64,000 nucleotides of DNA, from assembly GCF_009910365.1 (NCBI RefSeq), contig NZ_CP036423.1, positions 1,178,001 to 1,242,000 on the forward strand, written 5' to 3'. This document shows, one piece after another, positions 51,371-60,539 of the stretch; position 1 is the first letter of the stretch; every line of letters starts with the position of its first letter. The translations under genes were made by a program, and so were the position numbers. Source of the DNA: Aequoribacter fuscus (lineage in GTDB: Bacteria; Pseudomonadota; Gammaproteobacteria; Pseudomonadales; Halieaceae). A model generated the notes under the pieces. It was not told where the DNA came from, did not search any database, and saw only the letters and a list, made by a program, of their open reading frames with translations.

Positions 51371-54300
51371 ATGAATAATTTGTCTGCGTTTCGTCGATCG
51401 GCTTTGTCGCTTGCTCTAGCGGCACTCGCGACGTCGGCTGTGGCGGATAATGAGCTTGTCGTTCAAGCCTACGATGAAGATGGTGCGTTAGCCGGTGTCG
51501 AAATCGTACTCAATGGCGACACGGTAGGCAGCACCAAATCCGATGGCAGTTTAGTGGCTGATTTAGACGCCGGTGGTCACGTTCTGGTGATTCGTGTTGA
51601 TGGCAAGGAAAAAGTGGTTCGGTTTCCCTCCGGTGCAGGGCAGCTGGCCGATTTAGTGGTCACCTTGAACGGCGACGAGTTAACTCACTTCTTAGACGTG
51701 TTTTCAGCCGTTGAAAGTGCGGCTGAAAAGCGCGATGTCGCCAAAGGTAAGCTCCAGATTCGGGTTCGCAAGGGCGTTAAGCCTGCTGCCAATCAGATTG
51801 TGATGGTGTCGGGCGTTGGCGCGGTATCGACCAATATGCAGGGGCGTGCCGAGGTCGACGTTCCTCGGGGCCCCGTAACGGTCAAATACGGTGATGATAA
51901 GCGAGAGTTGCGCGTGCTAGGCGGTGTGACGCGTGCCGTAAATTTTGATTTGCCCGGTGAAGAAGGCGGGTTCGAAATTGCGATGCCCTCCATCGAAGAG
52001 GTCGTGGTGTTGGGTACATTCAACCCGGCCGGTATGGAAGTCTCCGAGCGCGACACGGCCAGCATTGTTGACACGATGGATAACGAGTTATTGGTTCGTT
52101 TTTCGGATGCAGATGTCGCGGCAGCAGTGGTTCGCGTGCCCGGTATTTCGGTTCAAGACGACAAATTTATTTTCATTCGTGGCTTAGGCGGTCGCTACAT
52201 TACGTCGACCTTAAATGGATCGACGCTTCCCAGTACCGACCCATCTAAGCGAACTGTCCCGCTCGACTTGTTTCCCAGCAGTTTTGTCAATCAGCTCGAT
52301 ATCAAGAAGACCTTCTTAGGTTTTATGCCCGGTGAATCGACCGGCGGTAATCTGGTCATTAATACCAAGACCTTCCCTGATGAACCGGGTGGAAGCGTGT
52401 CGTTTGGAACGGGCGGCGTCTTTGGTTTGATGGGCAGTGATGTGGCCCATGACCCAGTTGATAACTCTTTTGACTTTATCGGCTGGGATCCTACCGAGCG
52501 TCCTGAGTCAGCCACACTAAAAGCCATTACTCAGATTCTAAATTTGGGTGTTGTCGAAGATACGAAAAACGGTACGACCTTCGAGATTAACGAGTCTATC
52601 GAAGGCGAGTTGCGCCGCTTGGGAGCAACGATATTAAAAGACAACTTTGACCTAGAAATGGCCACAGCTCAGCCTGATGTCGATGTGGGTGCCGACTATG
52701 GTGATATCTTCTATCTAGGCGATCACGAGCTCGGTTACTTCGCAGCAGCCAATTTCTCGAACAGCTGGACTCAGCGCGACAACGGTATTCGCAATAGCTA
52801 TACCCCCACGGGCGAAATTCTCGACAATTTTAAATACCAAAGTATCAAGAACGAAATTGAGTTCAGCGGTTTGCTTGCCGTGGGCTGGAACTTTGGCGAC
52901 AACACCATCGAGAGTAACACCCTAATTTCTCGAGTCACAGAAAGCGCTGTCGAGCGTTCGGTCGGGGAAGAAGGTGACGAGCGCCAGGCAGTGTACAAGC
53001 AAACGATCGAGTGGGTTGAGCGTCAGTTCATCTCGCAACAGTTTTTGGGAACTCACACTTTGAACGAGGGCGGGTCCTTGTTTTTGGACTGGCAGTTCAC
53101 CGCCAGCCAAGCGCGTCGAGATGCTCCCGAGCGCCGTGAGTCAGAGTTTAGAGCGTCACAGTCACAAACAAATGCCGCCGAGCTCAAGGCGGGATTTGCG
53201 TTTGACCGACTCAACGATCAGCAGGCGGTCGCTCTTACCGGCTTCTTCGTCGAGCCCGGAACGACCTTCAAGCGCTACGATGAGCTCACCGATGCGAACT
53301 TCGACGGTACTCTGGATTTTACCTGGGATATTTTTGATGACGGTGAAGCGTTCTCCTCGCTGCAATTCGGTGCACAAAGCATCTATCGCGAGCGTGATTC
53401 AGAGTCGAAAACCTACGGCTTTAATATCAACCAAGCTCGTGACGATCTGCTCAATACCGACAATATTCTTGTGTCTGAGGTTTTGGTCGCAGGCGTTTCT
53501 CCCGAGCTAGATACCATCGCCGACAACCCGAATGATGGGTTCGTCTTTGTCGATAAGACGCTTGCCAGTGACAGCTATGATGCGGAACTGGATTACAACA
53601 GCGTTTACTTCTCGTATGACCACACCTTTAACACCTCGTGGCAGGTGCTCGTAGGTGCGCGTTACGAGACTTATAAGCAAACCACCAAGACCTTCTCGCT
53701 GCAAGGTACTCAGGCTCCGGTGGAGTCCTTAATCGACGAGTCCTCGGTGCTACCCGGCTTTGGCCTTAACTGGTTTATCAACGATTCGCACCAGTTGCGC
53801 TTTGCTGTATCGGAGACCGTGGCTCGACCAGACTTCAAAGAAGCGGCGAACGCAACATTCTACGACACCGAATTTAACTTCCGTGTGCGCGGTAACCCCT
53901 TCCTGCAAATCTCGACCATTATGAATGCTGACTTGCGCTGGGAATGGTACTTCGATGAGCAAGACAGTTTATCGGTTGCCTTGTTTTACAAAGATTTCGA
54001 TAAGCCCATCGAGCGCGTAGTGCAGCCTGCATCAGGTACGGCTGGCAACTCACGAACGTTTACTAACTCAGACAGTGCCGAGCTCTACGGTATCGAGATC
54101 GAAGGTCGTAAAGAGTTTATGTTAGGCGATGACTACGACGACTCGATCTTCATCTCGTTTAACACTGCCTTGATTGAGTCAGAAGTCACCTTCGGTAGCG
54201 GTGCTACGGGTCGCGCATTGCAAGGGCAGCCCGAATATACCGCGAACTTAGTGATTGGCTACGACGACTTCGCCAGTGGGCAGCAGGTGACCTTGCTGTT

Positions 54301-54538
54301 AAACCAAAGCGGCGAGTCCATTGCCGACGTCGGTGTATCAGGCGCGCCGGATGTGATCTATGAGCCCCGTTTGGACTTGAATCTTGTTTATCGCTGGGAG
54401 TTTGCCGAGCAAGGCACCTTGAAAGCAAAACTCAGCAATATCCTGAACAGTGAATACGAATATACGCAGGGTGGGCAAACCTTCCAAGCGTACGAGAAAG
54501 GTATGTCTTTATCGGTCGGTATCGACTGGAAATTTTAA
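51371..54538 (+). CDS. TonB-dependent receptor with N-terminal regulatory-like beta domains, Pho-box controlled
   Basis: A 1055-aa receptor. ATG 51371 follows GGGGTG and opens a signal peptide (about residues 1-26). Two carboxypeptidase-regulatory-like beta domains follow, at about 27-110 and 125-195 (for example LVVQAYDEDGALAGVEI). Next are a TonB-box-like EEVVVLG, the plug (FIFIRGLGGRYITSTLNGS in parts FIRGLGGRYI and STLNGS) and a long barrel ending LSVGIDWKF. The N-terminal extension is not an STN signalling domain, so no sigma/anti-sigma circuit is implied. Two Pho-box repeats lie upstream. With the lipoprotein encoded 44 bases downstream, it likely forms an outer-membrane uptake pair. 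A phosphorus-containing ligand is inferred from regulation only. Confidence 0.9.
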   Translation: MNNLSAFRRSALSLALAALATSAVADNELVVQAYDEDGALAGVEIVLNGDTVGSTKSDGSLVADLDAGGHVLVIRVDGKEKVVRFPSGAGQLADLVVTLNGDELTHFLDVFSAVESAAEKRDVAKGKLQIRVRKGVKPAANQIVMVSGVGAVSTNMQGRAEVDVPRGPVTVKYGDDKRELRVLGGVTRAVNFDLPGEEGGFEIAMPSIEEVVVLGTFNPAGMEVSERDTASIVDTMDNELLVRFSDADVAAAVVRVPGISVQDDKFIFIRGLGGRYITSTLNGSTLPSTDPSKRTVPLDLFPSSFVNQLDIKKTFLGFMPGESTGGNLVINTKTFPDEPGGSVSFGTGGVFGLMGSDVAHDPVDNSFDFIGWDPTERPESATLKAITQILNLGVVEDTKNGTTFEINESIEGELRRLGATILKDNFDLEMATAQPDVDVGADYGDIFYLGDHELGYFAAANFSNSWTQRDNGIRNSYTPTGEILDNFKYQSIKNEIEFSGLLAVGWNFGDNTIESNTLISRVTESAVERSVGEEGDERQAVYKQTIEWVERQFISQQFLGTHTLNEGGSLFLDWQFTASQARRDAPERRESEFRASQSQTNAAELKAGFAFDRLNDQQAVALTGFFVEPGTTFKRYDELTDANFDGTLDFTWDIFDDGEAFSSLQFGAQSIYRERDSESKTYGFNINQARDDLLNTDNILVSEVLVAGVSPELDTIADNPNDGFVFVDKTLASDSYDAELDYNSVYFSYDHTFNTSWQVLVGARYETYKQTTKTFSLQGTQAPVESLIDESSVLPGFGLNWFINDSHQLRFAVSETVARPDFKEAANATFYDTEFNFRVRGNPFLQISTIMNADLRWEWYFDEQDSLSVALFYKDFDKPIERVVQPASGTAGNSRTFTNSDSAELYGIEIEGRKEFMLGDDYDDSIFISFNTALIESEVTFGSGATGRALQGQPEYTANLVIGYDDFASGQQVTLLLNQSGESIADVGVSGAPDVIYEPRLDLNLVYRWEFAEQGTLKAKLSNILNSEYEYTQGGQTFQAYEKGMSLSVGIDWKF

Positions 54539-54582
54539 ATGCACGCAGTGCGAAAGGGTGAAAACCAATGAGGAGTGTAATG

Positions 54583-57390
54583 ATGAGAAAGCAACTTGCC
54601 GCGGCGTTAATCACGCTAGGCGCTCTAGGTGGGCTACAAGGCTGCTCGGAGGGGGATAGCGCGACTATTAACATCGATGCGCCGACTTCAAGCAACGATG
54701 TGGTCAACAGCAACAACACGACAACCACGAATACGAATACCGACACGGGTACCGATACTGGCGGTACGACTGACCCTGTTGTTGAGTGTCCTGCGTTCAC
54801 AACCGAGGCCGCCAACGGTCAATGTGTGCTTCCAAGCTCGATCAGTGCTGACGCTACTTTGGTCGCTGGTGTTGATTACTTGATGACGGGCCGCGTGACG
54901 GTCGGTAACGGTAACGGTGAGCTTTCTGACAGCACTACGTTGGCTGATGGCTCCTCGCTTCAGAATGTGACGCTGACGATTGAGCCCGGTGTCAACATCT
55001 ACGGTGAGGCGGGCACCTTTGCGAATTTAGTGATTACTCGTGGCTCGAAAATTATGGCAGCGGGTACTGCCGATAAGCCCATCGTATTTAGCTCCGACGA
55101 TGCTGGAATGACGGGTGCTGGCGAGTGGGGCGGTCTAATCATTCATGGTTTTGGTCCTCACAACGAATGTGCCGATGGTGGAACGGTCTGTAACATTGAC
55201 TCCGAGGGTGAATCGGGTTTCGCAGGCGGCTATAACGCCAATGACAACAGTGGTGTCCTTAAGTACGTTGTCGTTGCCGAAGGTGGTTACGAGTTCGCAC
55301 CCGGTAACGAAATCAACGGTATCTCGTTGGTCGGTGTGGGAGCCGGCACCACCATGGAGTATATCCAGGTCGAAGGCAACTCAGATGACGGTATCGAGTT
55401 TTACGGCGGTACCGTTAACTTGAAGTACGGCGTGTTTACCAACAACTTAGACGATTCGGTTGACTGGGACGAAGGCTATCAGGGCAACTTGCAGTACATC
55501 ATCGTTAAACAGTCACCCAATGGGTCGGGTGAAGCGTTCGAGATGGATACGCAAGGCACGAATCTATTCTTGTCAAAGCCTACTTTATCGAACGTGACGA
55601 TCATCGCCGATAAAAAAGCCGCTGACGACGAGTACATCTTGAACTTCAAAGCGGGTTCAGGCGGCTTTTTCCACAACACTGTTGTGACTGTTGCAGCTGA
55701 CAATGCCACGCCTTTAACGCGCTGTGTGAACGTGAGCGGTGCAGATGCCGAAGCACTGGTCGGCAGCGCGCTCGTGCTGAACAACTGGATCCAAGACTGT
55801 GCAGCAGGCTTGGGTGACCGAGGTACCTTGGCGAACGTGAACGGTTTGGATAACGGTACCATTAACGCGGTATTCGCCGATCTCGATGCGAACTTAGCGT
55901 CTCAGGCACCAGAGGCTGTGATTACCGCGACTGACTGGAATGCAATAAATGCTGCATTGCCTGAGTCAACCGCGAATCCGGACTTCTTGGATTCCGTTCC
56001 CTTCATCGGCGCGGTTAGCCCAAGTGGCACTAACGTTTGGTGGGCGGGTTGGACTGTCGAAGGCACCTTGGGTGTTCCTGAAATTGCCGAGCCGACATGT
56101 CCTGCGGGTACCACTGAAGTCAGCACTGGCGTATGTCAGTTGCCAGCCAACATTGGTTCGGATTTGACCTTAAATGCTGGTGTTGAATACTTGATGGTTG
56201 GCCGCGTCACTGTGGGTAACGGTAATGAAGAAATTCAAGCAGACGGCGCTTTAGCCGGCGGCACACCCGTGGCCAACGTCACTTTGACGATCGAGCCAGG
56301 TGTAGAGATCAAAGGCAAGACCGGCACGTTCGCTAACTTAGTCGTGACTCGCGGCAGCAAAATCGAAGCGCTGGGTACTAAATCTGCGCCGATTATCTTC
56401 AGCTCTGACGATGAAGGCTACGATGGCGCTGGTGAGTGGGGTGGCTTAATCCTTCACGGGTATGCACCGCACAATGAGTGTGCTGAAGGTGGCGCGGTGT
56501 GTAACATCGACTCTGAGGGTGAGTCAGGCTTTGCGGGTGGCTACGATCCAGCCGATGACAGCGGCACTTTGCGCTACGTTATTGTCGCTGAGGGTGGCTA
56601 TGAGTTTGCGCCGGGCAATGAAATTAACGGTATCTCTTTAGTGGGTGTGGGTAACGGTACTGAAATCGATTACATCCAAGTTCAGGGTAACTCTGACGAC
56701 GGCATCGAGTTCTACGGCGGTACGGTCAACGTGAAGCACGGTGTGTTTACTAACAACCTGGATGATAGCGTTGATTGGGACGAAGGCTACCAAGGTAACC
56801 TCCAGTACATCATCGTGAAACAGTCGCCTAACGGCTCGGGTGAAGCGTTCGAGATGGATACGCAAGGTACTAACTTGTTCTTGTCCAAGCCTACGTTAGC
56901 GAACGTTACCATCGTTGCCGACAAAAAAGCTGCAGATGACAACTATATCCTAAACTTCAAGGCGGGTTCTGGTGGTTTCTTCCATAACACGGTAGTGACG
57001 GTGGCTGCTACGAATGAAACTCCGCTGACGACTTGTATCAACGTGGGTGGTGCAGACTCAGAGGCGCTTGTTGGTACGGCACTGGTGATTAACAACTGGA
57101 TCCAAGACTGTGGTGTCGGTGAGGGCGATCAAGGCACGTTGTCGAGCGCCAACGTCAACTTCGATACAACGTCTGTGAAGGTTGTACCGGCTGCTCTTGG
57201 GTCGCTCTACGAGTCCCTTGCGCCTGAAGCACTTTTAGCGGCTCCACTTGATTGGACTGCGATTAACGGTGCTTTCGCAGAATCAGTAGCGGATCCAGAC
57301 TATCTTGATGCAACTGATTATATCGGTGCTGTTGATCCTGACGGTTCAGATCCATGGTGGGCTGGCTGGGTTCTTCCGGGCACTTTGTAA
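54583..57390 (+). CDS. Internally duplicated beta-helix lipoprotein
   Basis: A 935-aa lipoprotein: residues 1-21 are a signal peptide ending in the lipobox LQGC. A Thr/Asn/Asp-rich linker (about 22-65) precedes two copies of a 437-aa unit (54787-56097 and 56098-57390). Each unit begins with a short Cys-containing segment, has right-handed beta-helix-like repeats (VVAEGGYEFAPGNEI, DGIEFYGGTVN, NLDDSVDWDEGYQGN) and ends WWAGW-x(4-6)-GTL. The start at 54583 has AGGAG seven bases upstream. I know no function for it. Position next to the receptor suggests a surface ligand-binding or cleaving partner. The repeats are conserved in protein but diverged at third codon positions, so the duplication is old. 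Confidence 0.85.
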   Translation: MRKQLAAALITLGALGGLQGCSEGDSATINIDAPTSSNDVVNSNNTTTTNTNTDTGTDTGGTTDPVVECPAFTTEAANGQCVLPSSISADATLVAGVDYLMTGRVTVGNGNGELSDSTTLADGSSLQNVTLTIEPGVNIYGEAGTFANLVITRGSKIMAAGTADKPIVFSSDDAGMTGAGEWGGLIIHGFGPHNECADGGTVCNIDSEGESGFAGGYNANDNSGVLKYVVVAEGGYEFAPGNEINGISLVGVGAGTTMEYIQVEGNSDDGIEFYGGTVNLKYGVFTNNLDDSVDWDEGYQGNLQYIIVKQSPNGSGEAFEMDTQGTNLFLSKPTLSNVTIIADKKAADDEYILNFKAGSGGFFHNTVVTVAADNATPLTRCVNVSGADAEALVGSALVLNNWIQDCAAGLGDRGTLANVNGLDNGTINAVFADLDANLASQAPEAVITATDWNAINAALPESTANPDFLDSVPFIGAVSPSGTNVWWAGWTVEGTLGVPEIAEPTCPAGTTEVSTGVCQLPANIGSDLTLNAGVEYLMVGRVTVGNGNEEIQADGALAGGTPVANVTLTIEPGVEIKGKTGTFANLVVTRGSKIEALGTKSAPIIFSSDDEGYDGAGEWGGLILHGYAPHNECAEGGAVCNIDSEGESGFAGGYDPADDSGTLRYVIVAEGGYEFAPGNEINGISLVGVGNGTEIDYIQVQGNSDDGIEFYGGTVNVKHGVFTNNLDDSVDWDEGYQGNLQYIIVKQSPNGSGEAFEMDTQGTNLFLSKPTLANVTIVADKKAADDNYILNFKAGSGGFFHNTVVTVAATNETPLTTCINVGGADSEALVGTALVINNWIQDCGVGEGDQGTLSSANVNFDTTSVKVVPAALGSLYESLAPEALLAAPLDWTAINGAFAESVADPDYLDATDYIGAVDPDGSDPWWAGWVLPGTL
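54787..57390 (+). repeat. Tandem 1311-bp coding duplication
   Basis: Two in-frame copies start at the Cys codons 54787 and 56098. Long protein stretches are identical (the DSVDWDEGYQGNLQYIIVK region and the GSGEAFEMDTQGTNLFLSKP region), while synonymous sites differ. This argues for selection on both copies. Confidence 0.85.
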
Positions 57391-57410
57391 GTCGCACGCT
57401 GAATTAAAAA

Positions 57411-57437
57411 CCCCGAGCTTGCTCGGGGTTTTTTTTT
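57411..57437 (+). terminator. Rho-independent terminator after the beta-helix lipoprotein
   Basis: CCCCGAGC (57411-57418) pairs with GCTCGGGG (57421-57428), followed by nine T. It lies 20 bases after the stop. Confidence 0.92.
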
Positions 57438-57501
57438 GCCTTTTGCTCCGTCATGCCGTTTTAAATTTTCACGATCGCATGAGGTTAGCCTCAGACTAAG
57501 A

Positions 57502-58392
57502 TTATTGGGTCAGTATGGCCTGCAAGGTTTTATCGATTGTTGGGTAATGAAACGCAAAGCCATTTGCCGCGAGCTTGGTCGGCAGCACACGTTGTCCGTT
57601 GAGGAGCAGTTCATCGGCCATTTCGCCTAGCGCTAACCGCATCGCAAACGCCGGAGCTGGCATTGTTACCCAGGTTTTTCGGAGTTTTGATATTTCTTGT
57701 GCCAACATTTTGTAGGTTGTAGGCTCGGGCGCAGTGAGGTTCACGGCACCTTCCAGCGGATGTTTAAGTAGAAAAGCAATCGCCGCAACCAGATCTGAGC
57801 GGTGTATCCAGCTGAGGTACTGGTCACCGGATCCTGGCCAATTCGCAAGGCCAAAACGGAACGGCGTAAATAGTTGCGGGAAGGCACCGCCGTTTTTGTC
57901 CAGCACAACGCCGATACGCAGGACGGTTACAGTCGAGCCCAGTGCGTCCTGCGCGGCAAGTGCTGCCGTCTCCCAGTCTTTACATAACTCAGCCCCAAAA
58001 CCGGACCCCGCTGGGTGGCTTTCATCGACTTTTTGCTCGCCACAATCACCGTACCAGCCGATAGCGCTACCGCTGATAAAGTGCTTCGGTCGGTGGTCCG
58101 ATCGCTGCAAGGTGTGAACGAGGTTTTGGGTTAGATCAATGCGGCTGGCCCTCAATTTTTGCTTGTAGCGTTTTGTCCAGCGTGCACCCGCGAGCGATTC
58201 TCCGGCGAGATTAATCACCGTGTCGATGGGTTCCGCCTGGGTCAGGTCATCGAGGTGTTGAATGAACTTTACCGCGGAAGACTCTGAATGGCGTTGCCGA
58301 CTGAAGATCGTCAGCGTGTGCCCCATGGCTTGTAGGTGGGGTACTAATGCTTGCCCGATAAAGCCAGTACCGCCAGTAAGTAGAATGTGCAT
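57502..58392 (-). CDS. TIGR01777 family epimerase (YfcH/SDR39U1-like)
   Basis: A 296-aa extended short-chain dehydrogenase/epimerase with the NAD(P) fold ILLTGGTGFIGQALV. It has NLAGESLAGARWT and the active-site region SGSAIGWYGDCGEQKVDE, characteristic of TIGR01777/YfcH. A DUF1731 C-terminus closes the chain (PAPAFAMRLALGEMADELLLNGQRV in parts PAPAFAMRL and LLLNGQRV). The substrate is unknown; YfcH is linked loosely to cell-division or envelope functions. It is transcribed away from the sirtuin gene and converges on the lipoprotein terminator. Confidence 0.88.
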   Translation of the reverse strand: MHILLTGGTGFIGQALVPHLQAMGHTLTIFSRQRHSESSAVKFIQHLDDLTQAEPIDTVINLAGESLAGARWTKRYKQKLRASRIDLTQNLVHTLQRSDHRPKHFISGSAIGWYGDCGEQKVDESHPAGSGFGAELCKDWETAALAAQDALGSTVTVLRIGVVLDKNGGAFPQLFTPFRFGLANWPGSGDQYLSWIHRSDLVAAIAFLLKHPLEGAVNLTAPEPTTYKMLAQEISKLRKTWVTMPAPAFAMRLALGEMADELLLNGQRVLPTKLAANGFAFHYPTIDKTLQAILTQ

Positions 58393-58475
58393 GTGTTTTC
58401 CTCCCGCGGTTGTTACGTCAGCCAGTGTTGCTTGGACTTATCATCGGGTTTTACCTTTCACTCGTATAAGCGATC

Positions 58476-59294
58476 ATGACTCTCATTGAAATTGCTGAAC
58501 ATATGCGCCAAAGGCGGGCTCTGTTTTTGACGGGTGCCGGCATTAGTGTCGGCGCAGGCATACCCACATACCGTACTCAGGACGGTGAGTGGGCCCGTAG
58601 CACGCCGATTACGGATACACAGTTCCGGCAATCTTCAAGTATGCGGCAACGATACTGGGCTCGCTCATTTGTCGGTTGGCCGCTCACCTCGCGCGCGCAG
58701 CCCACCCAAACGCACAGGCGCTTAGCCCTTTGGCATCAGCACGAATTCTTGCCTGAGCTCATCACCCAAAACGTCGATCGATTGCATCAAAAAGCCGGGT
58801 TTGACCGCGCTATTGATATTCATGGCCGCCTCGATCGAGTGCTCTGTTTGCAGTGTTCGGCGCCTATGCATCGAGACCACTGGCAGCTTGAGCTAGCGCG
58901 AGCCAATCCACAGCTCAAAAATTTACGGGCCGACCAATTACCCGATGGTGACGCCGACTTGCCCGATGAAATCATCCATACAGTCACCGTACCCGCGTGC
59001 CCGTATTGTGGCGGGGTTATGATGCCCGATGTGGTGTTTTTCGGTGGCAATATCCCGAAACTGATTTCTGAGCGCACTCAAGCACTGGCCCGGGAAGCGG
59101 GTGTTTTGGTTGTGTTGGGAAGCTCGCTCAAGGTTTATTCGGGGTATCGTTTGTGTCGACTTACGGTCGAATACGGGGGTGCTTTAGCGATTGTAAATCC
59201 CGGACCAACGCGTGCCGACAGTATTGCCACGGTCCGCTTCAACCAAACCGCCGAGGAATTTACTGAGTATTTGGATGCGCTTTTGACAAGTTAG
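58476..59294 (+). CDS. Sir2 family NAD-dependent protein deacylase
   Basis: A 272-aa sirtuin that removes acyl groups from lysines while consuming NAD. It has GAGISVGAGIPTYR, TQNVDRLHQ, the catalytic His in DIHGRLD, the zinc cysteines CLQC and CPYC, and GSSLKVYSGYRL in the NAD pocket. The long insert between the cysteine pairs (about residues 128-170) resembles class II (SIRT4-like) sirtuins. Class II members are often linked to CoA-thioester metabolism, so location beside acyl-CoA genes is fitting but not proof. Confidence 0.9.
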   Translation: MTLIEIAEHMRQRRALFLTGAGISVGAGIPTYRTQDGEWARSTPITDTQFRQSSSMRQRYWARSFVGWPLTSRAQPTQTHRRLALWHQHEFLPELITQNVDRLHQKAGFDRAIDIHGRLDRVLCLQCSAPMHRDHWQLELARANPQLKNLRADQLPDGDADLPDEIIHTVTVPACPYCGGVMMPDVVFFGGNIPKLISERTQALAREAGVLVVLGSSLKVYSGYRLCRLTVEYGGALAIVNPGPTRADSIATVRFNQTAEEFTEYLDALLTS

Positions 59295-59313
59295 TGGCCT
59301 GAACGGCTCCTGA

Positions 59314-59340
59314 TAGCGTAGTTATTAAATAGGTACGCTA
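59314..59340. promoter_or_regulatory. Inverted repeat upstream of the SDR gene
   Basis: TAGCGTA (59314-59320) and TACGCTA (59334-59340) are perfect inverted 7-mers separated by 13 AT-rich bases, just upstream of the SDR start. An operator is possible. No T-run follows, so it is not a simple terminator. Confidence 0.3.
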
Positions 59341-59368
59341 AATACGTCTTTCGGGGAAGCAAACAGAC

Positions 59369-60316
59369 ATGAGTAATTTTACTAAGCCATTTCGACAATC
59401 TCTGATCGGTGAAATTTGGGACTTTACAGGTCCTGGGTACAGAAAAGCGAAAAAGCGATTCACTCGGCAGTCATGGTCTACCGATAAACACATTGTACTC
59501 ACGGGTGCGACGTCGGGGCTTGGTTTGTCGACCGCAAAAAGTCTCGCGGTCGCTGGTGCCAACTTGACATTGGTGGTCCGCGATCCGGCAAGAGGGCAGG
59601 CGCTTCAGCAAGAATGCGAGAGTCTAGGGGCCAGCAGTTGTCAGGTGCTTATCGCTGATTTGGCGTTGCTTGCCGATACTCGACGTGTCATTGATGCACT
59701 TGTCGCACAAAACAGGCCTGTTGACGTGTTGATTAACAATGCAGGTGCACTGTTTAACGCTCGCGCCGAAACTGCAGAGGGTATCGAGCAGAGCACATCC
59801 TTGTTGCTATTGAGTCCAGTGATATTGATGCAGGGCCTCAAACCGCTACTGCAAGCAGCTGGGTCAGCTCGGGTTGTGAATGTTGTATCGGGTGGTATGT
59901 ATACCCAACGATTATCGATGTCATGGCTGCGATCGGGATTTGCGCATCGCTACGATGGCCCCGCTGTTTACGCGCAGGCAAAGCGGGCGCTGTCGATTGT
60001 GACACAAGAGTGGCATGAGGAGTGGGCCAAGCACGGGGTGTTTATCAATACCATGCACCCCGGCTGGGCGGATACACCAGGAGTGCAGTCGGCCTTACCC
60101 ACCTTTCGGCGCATCACGCAATGGATTTTGCGATCGCCAGAAGAGGGGGCAGACACCATTGTTTGGATGGCGGCAGATGATGATCTTGAAGGTGTGAGCG
60201 GGTGTTTGTTTCTCGACCGTCAGGCGCGGCGATATTACTTGAATAAGAAGTCTCAAGAGCGACCGACCGATCGTCGTGCATTACTTTCATTTGTTAGTGA
60301 ATTTGTTTCAAGTTGA
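59369..60316 (+). CDS. Short-chain dehydrogenase/reductase, DHRS12-like
   Basis: A 315-aa classical SDR with an N-terminal extension (about residues 1-40, IWDFTGPGYRKAKKRF) typical of DHRS12-like members. Motifs are LTGATSGLGLSTAK for the cofactor, INNAGALFN, and the catalytic YAQAK with the serine in VSGGMY. It would oxidise or reduce an alcohol/carbonyl, substrate unknown. GGGGAA precedes ATG. Its stop codon lies inside a perfect 20-bp inverted repeat. Confidence 0.85.
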   Translation: MSNFTKPFRQSLIGEIWDFTGPGYRKAKKRFTRQSWSTDKHIVLTGATSGLGLSTAKSLAVAGANLTLVVRDPARGQALQQECESLGASSCQVLIADLALLADTRRVIDALVAQNRPVDVLINNAGALFNARAETAEGIEQSTSLLLLSPVILMQGLKPLLQAAGSARVVNVVSGGMYTQRLSMSWLRSGFAHRYDGPAVYAQAKRALSIVTQEWHEEWAKHGVFINTMHPGWADTPGVQSALPTFRRITQWILRSPEEGADTIVWMAADDDLEGVSGCLFLDRQARRYYLNKKSQERPTDRRALLSFVSEFVSS

Positions 60317-60350
60317 AATTTATGCGTGTAAAATTTCAACTTGAAACAAA
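60302..60350. repeat. Perfect 20-bp inverted repeat at the SDR stop codon
   Basis: Arms 60302-60321 and 60331-60350 are exact reverse complements around a 9-base spacer. Each arm also contains the near-palindrome TTTCAA-G/C-TTGAAA, so the unit can be read as two operator-like sites 28 bases apart or as one long AT-rich hairpin. A short A-run follows on the plus strand and no U-tract, so a standard terminator is unlikely. The SDR stop (60314-60316) falls inside the left arm. Confidence 0.8.
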
Positions 60351-60539
60351 AAGGCTCGGTCGGTCACTGTCCGTTTTTAGCCGGGCGCTTCGCAGCAGAT
60401 GTGAGACCGTCGGCAACAGCATGATTTTGAATGACTTTTTATTATTTTGCCTACCTTCGCAAAGATTGGCACAGAAACTGCCAACAAAACGAATAGCGAG
60501 CGCTGTGCGCGTTCAAAATTTGTTAATGACGAGGAAGTT

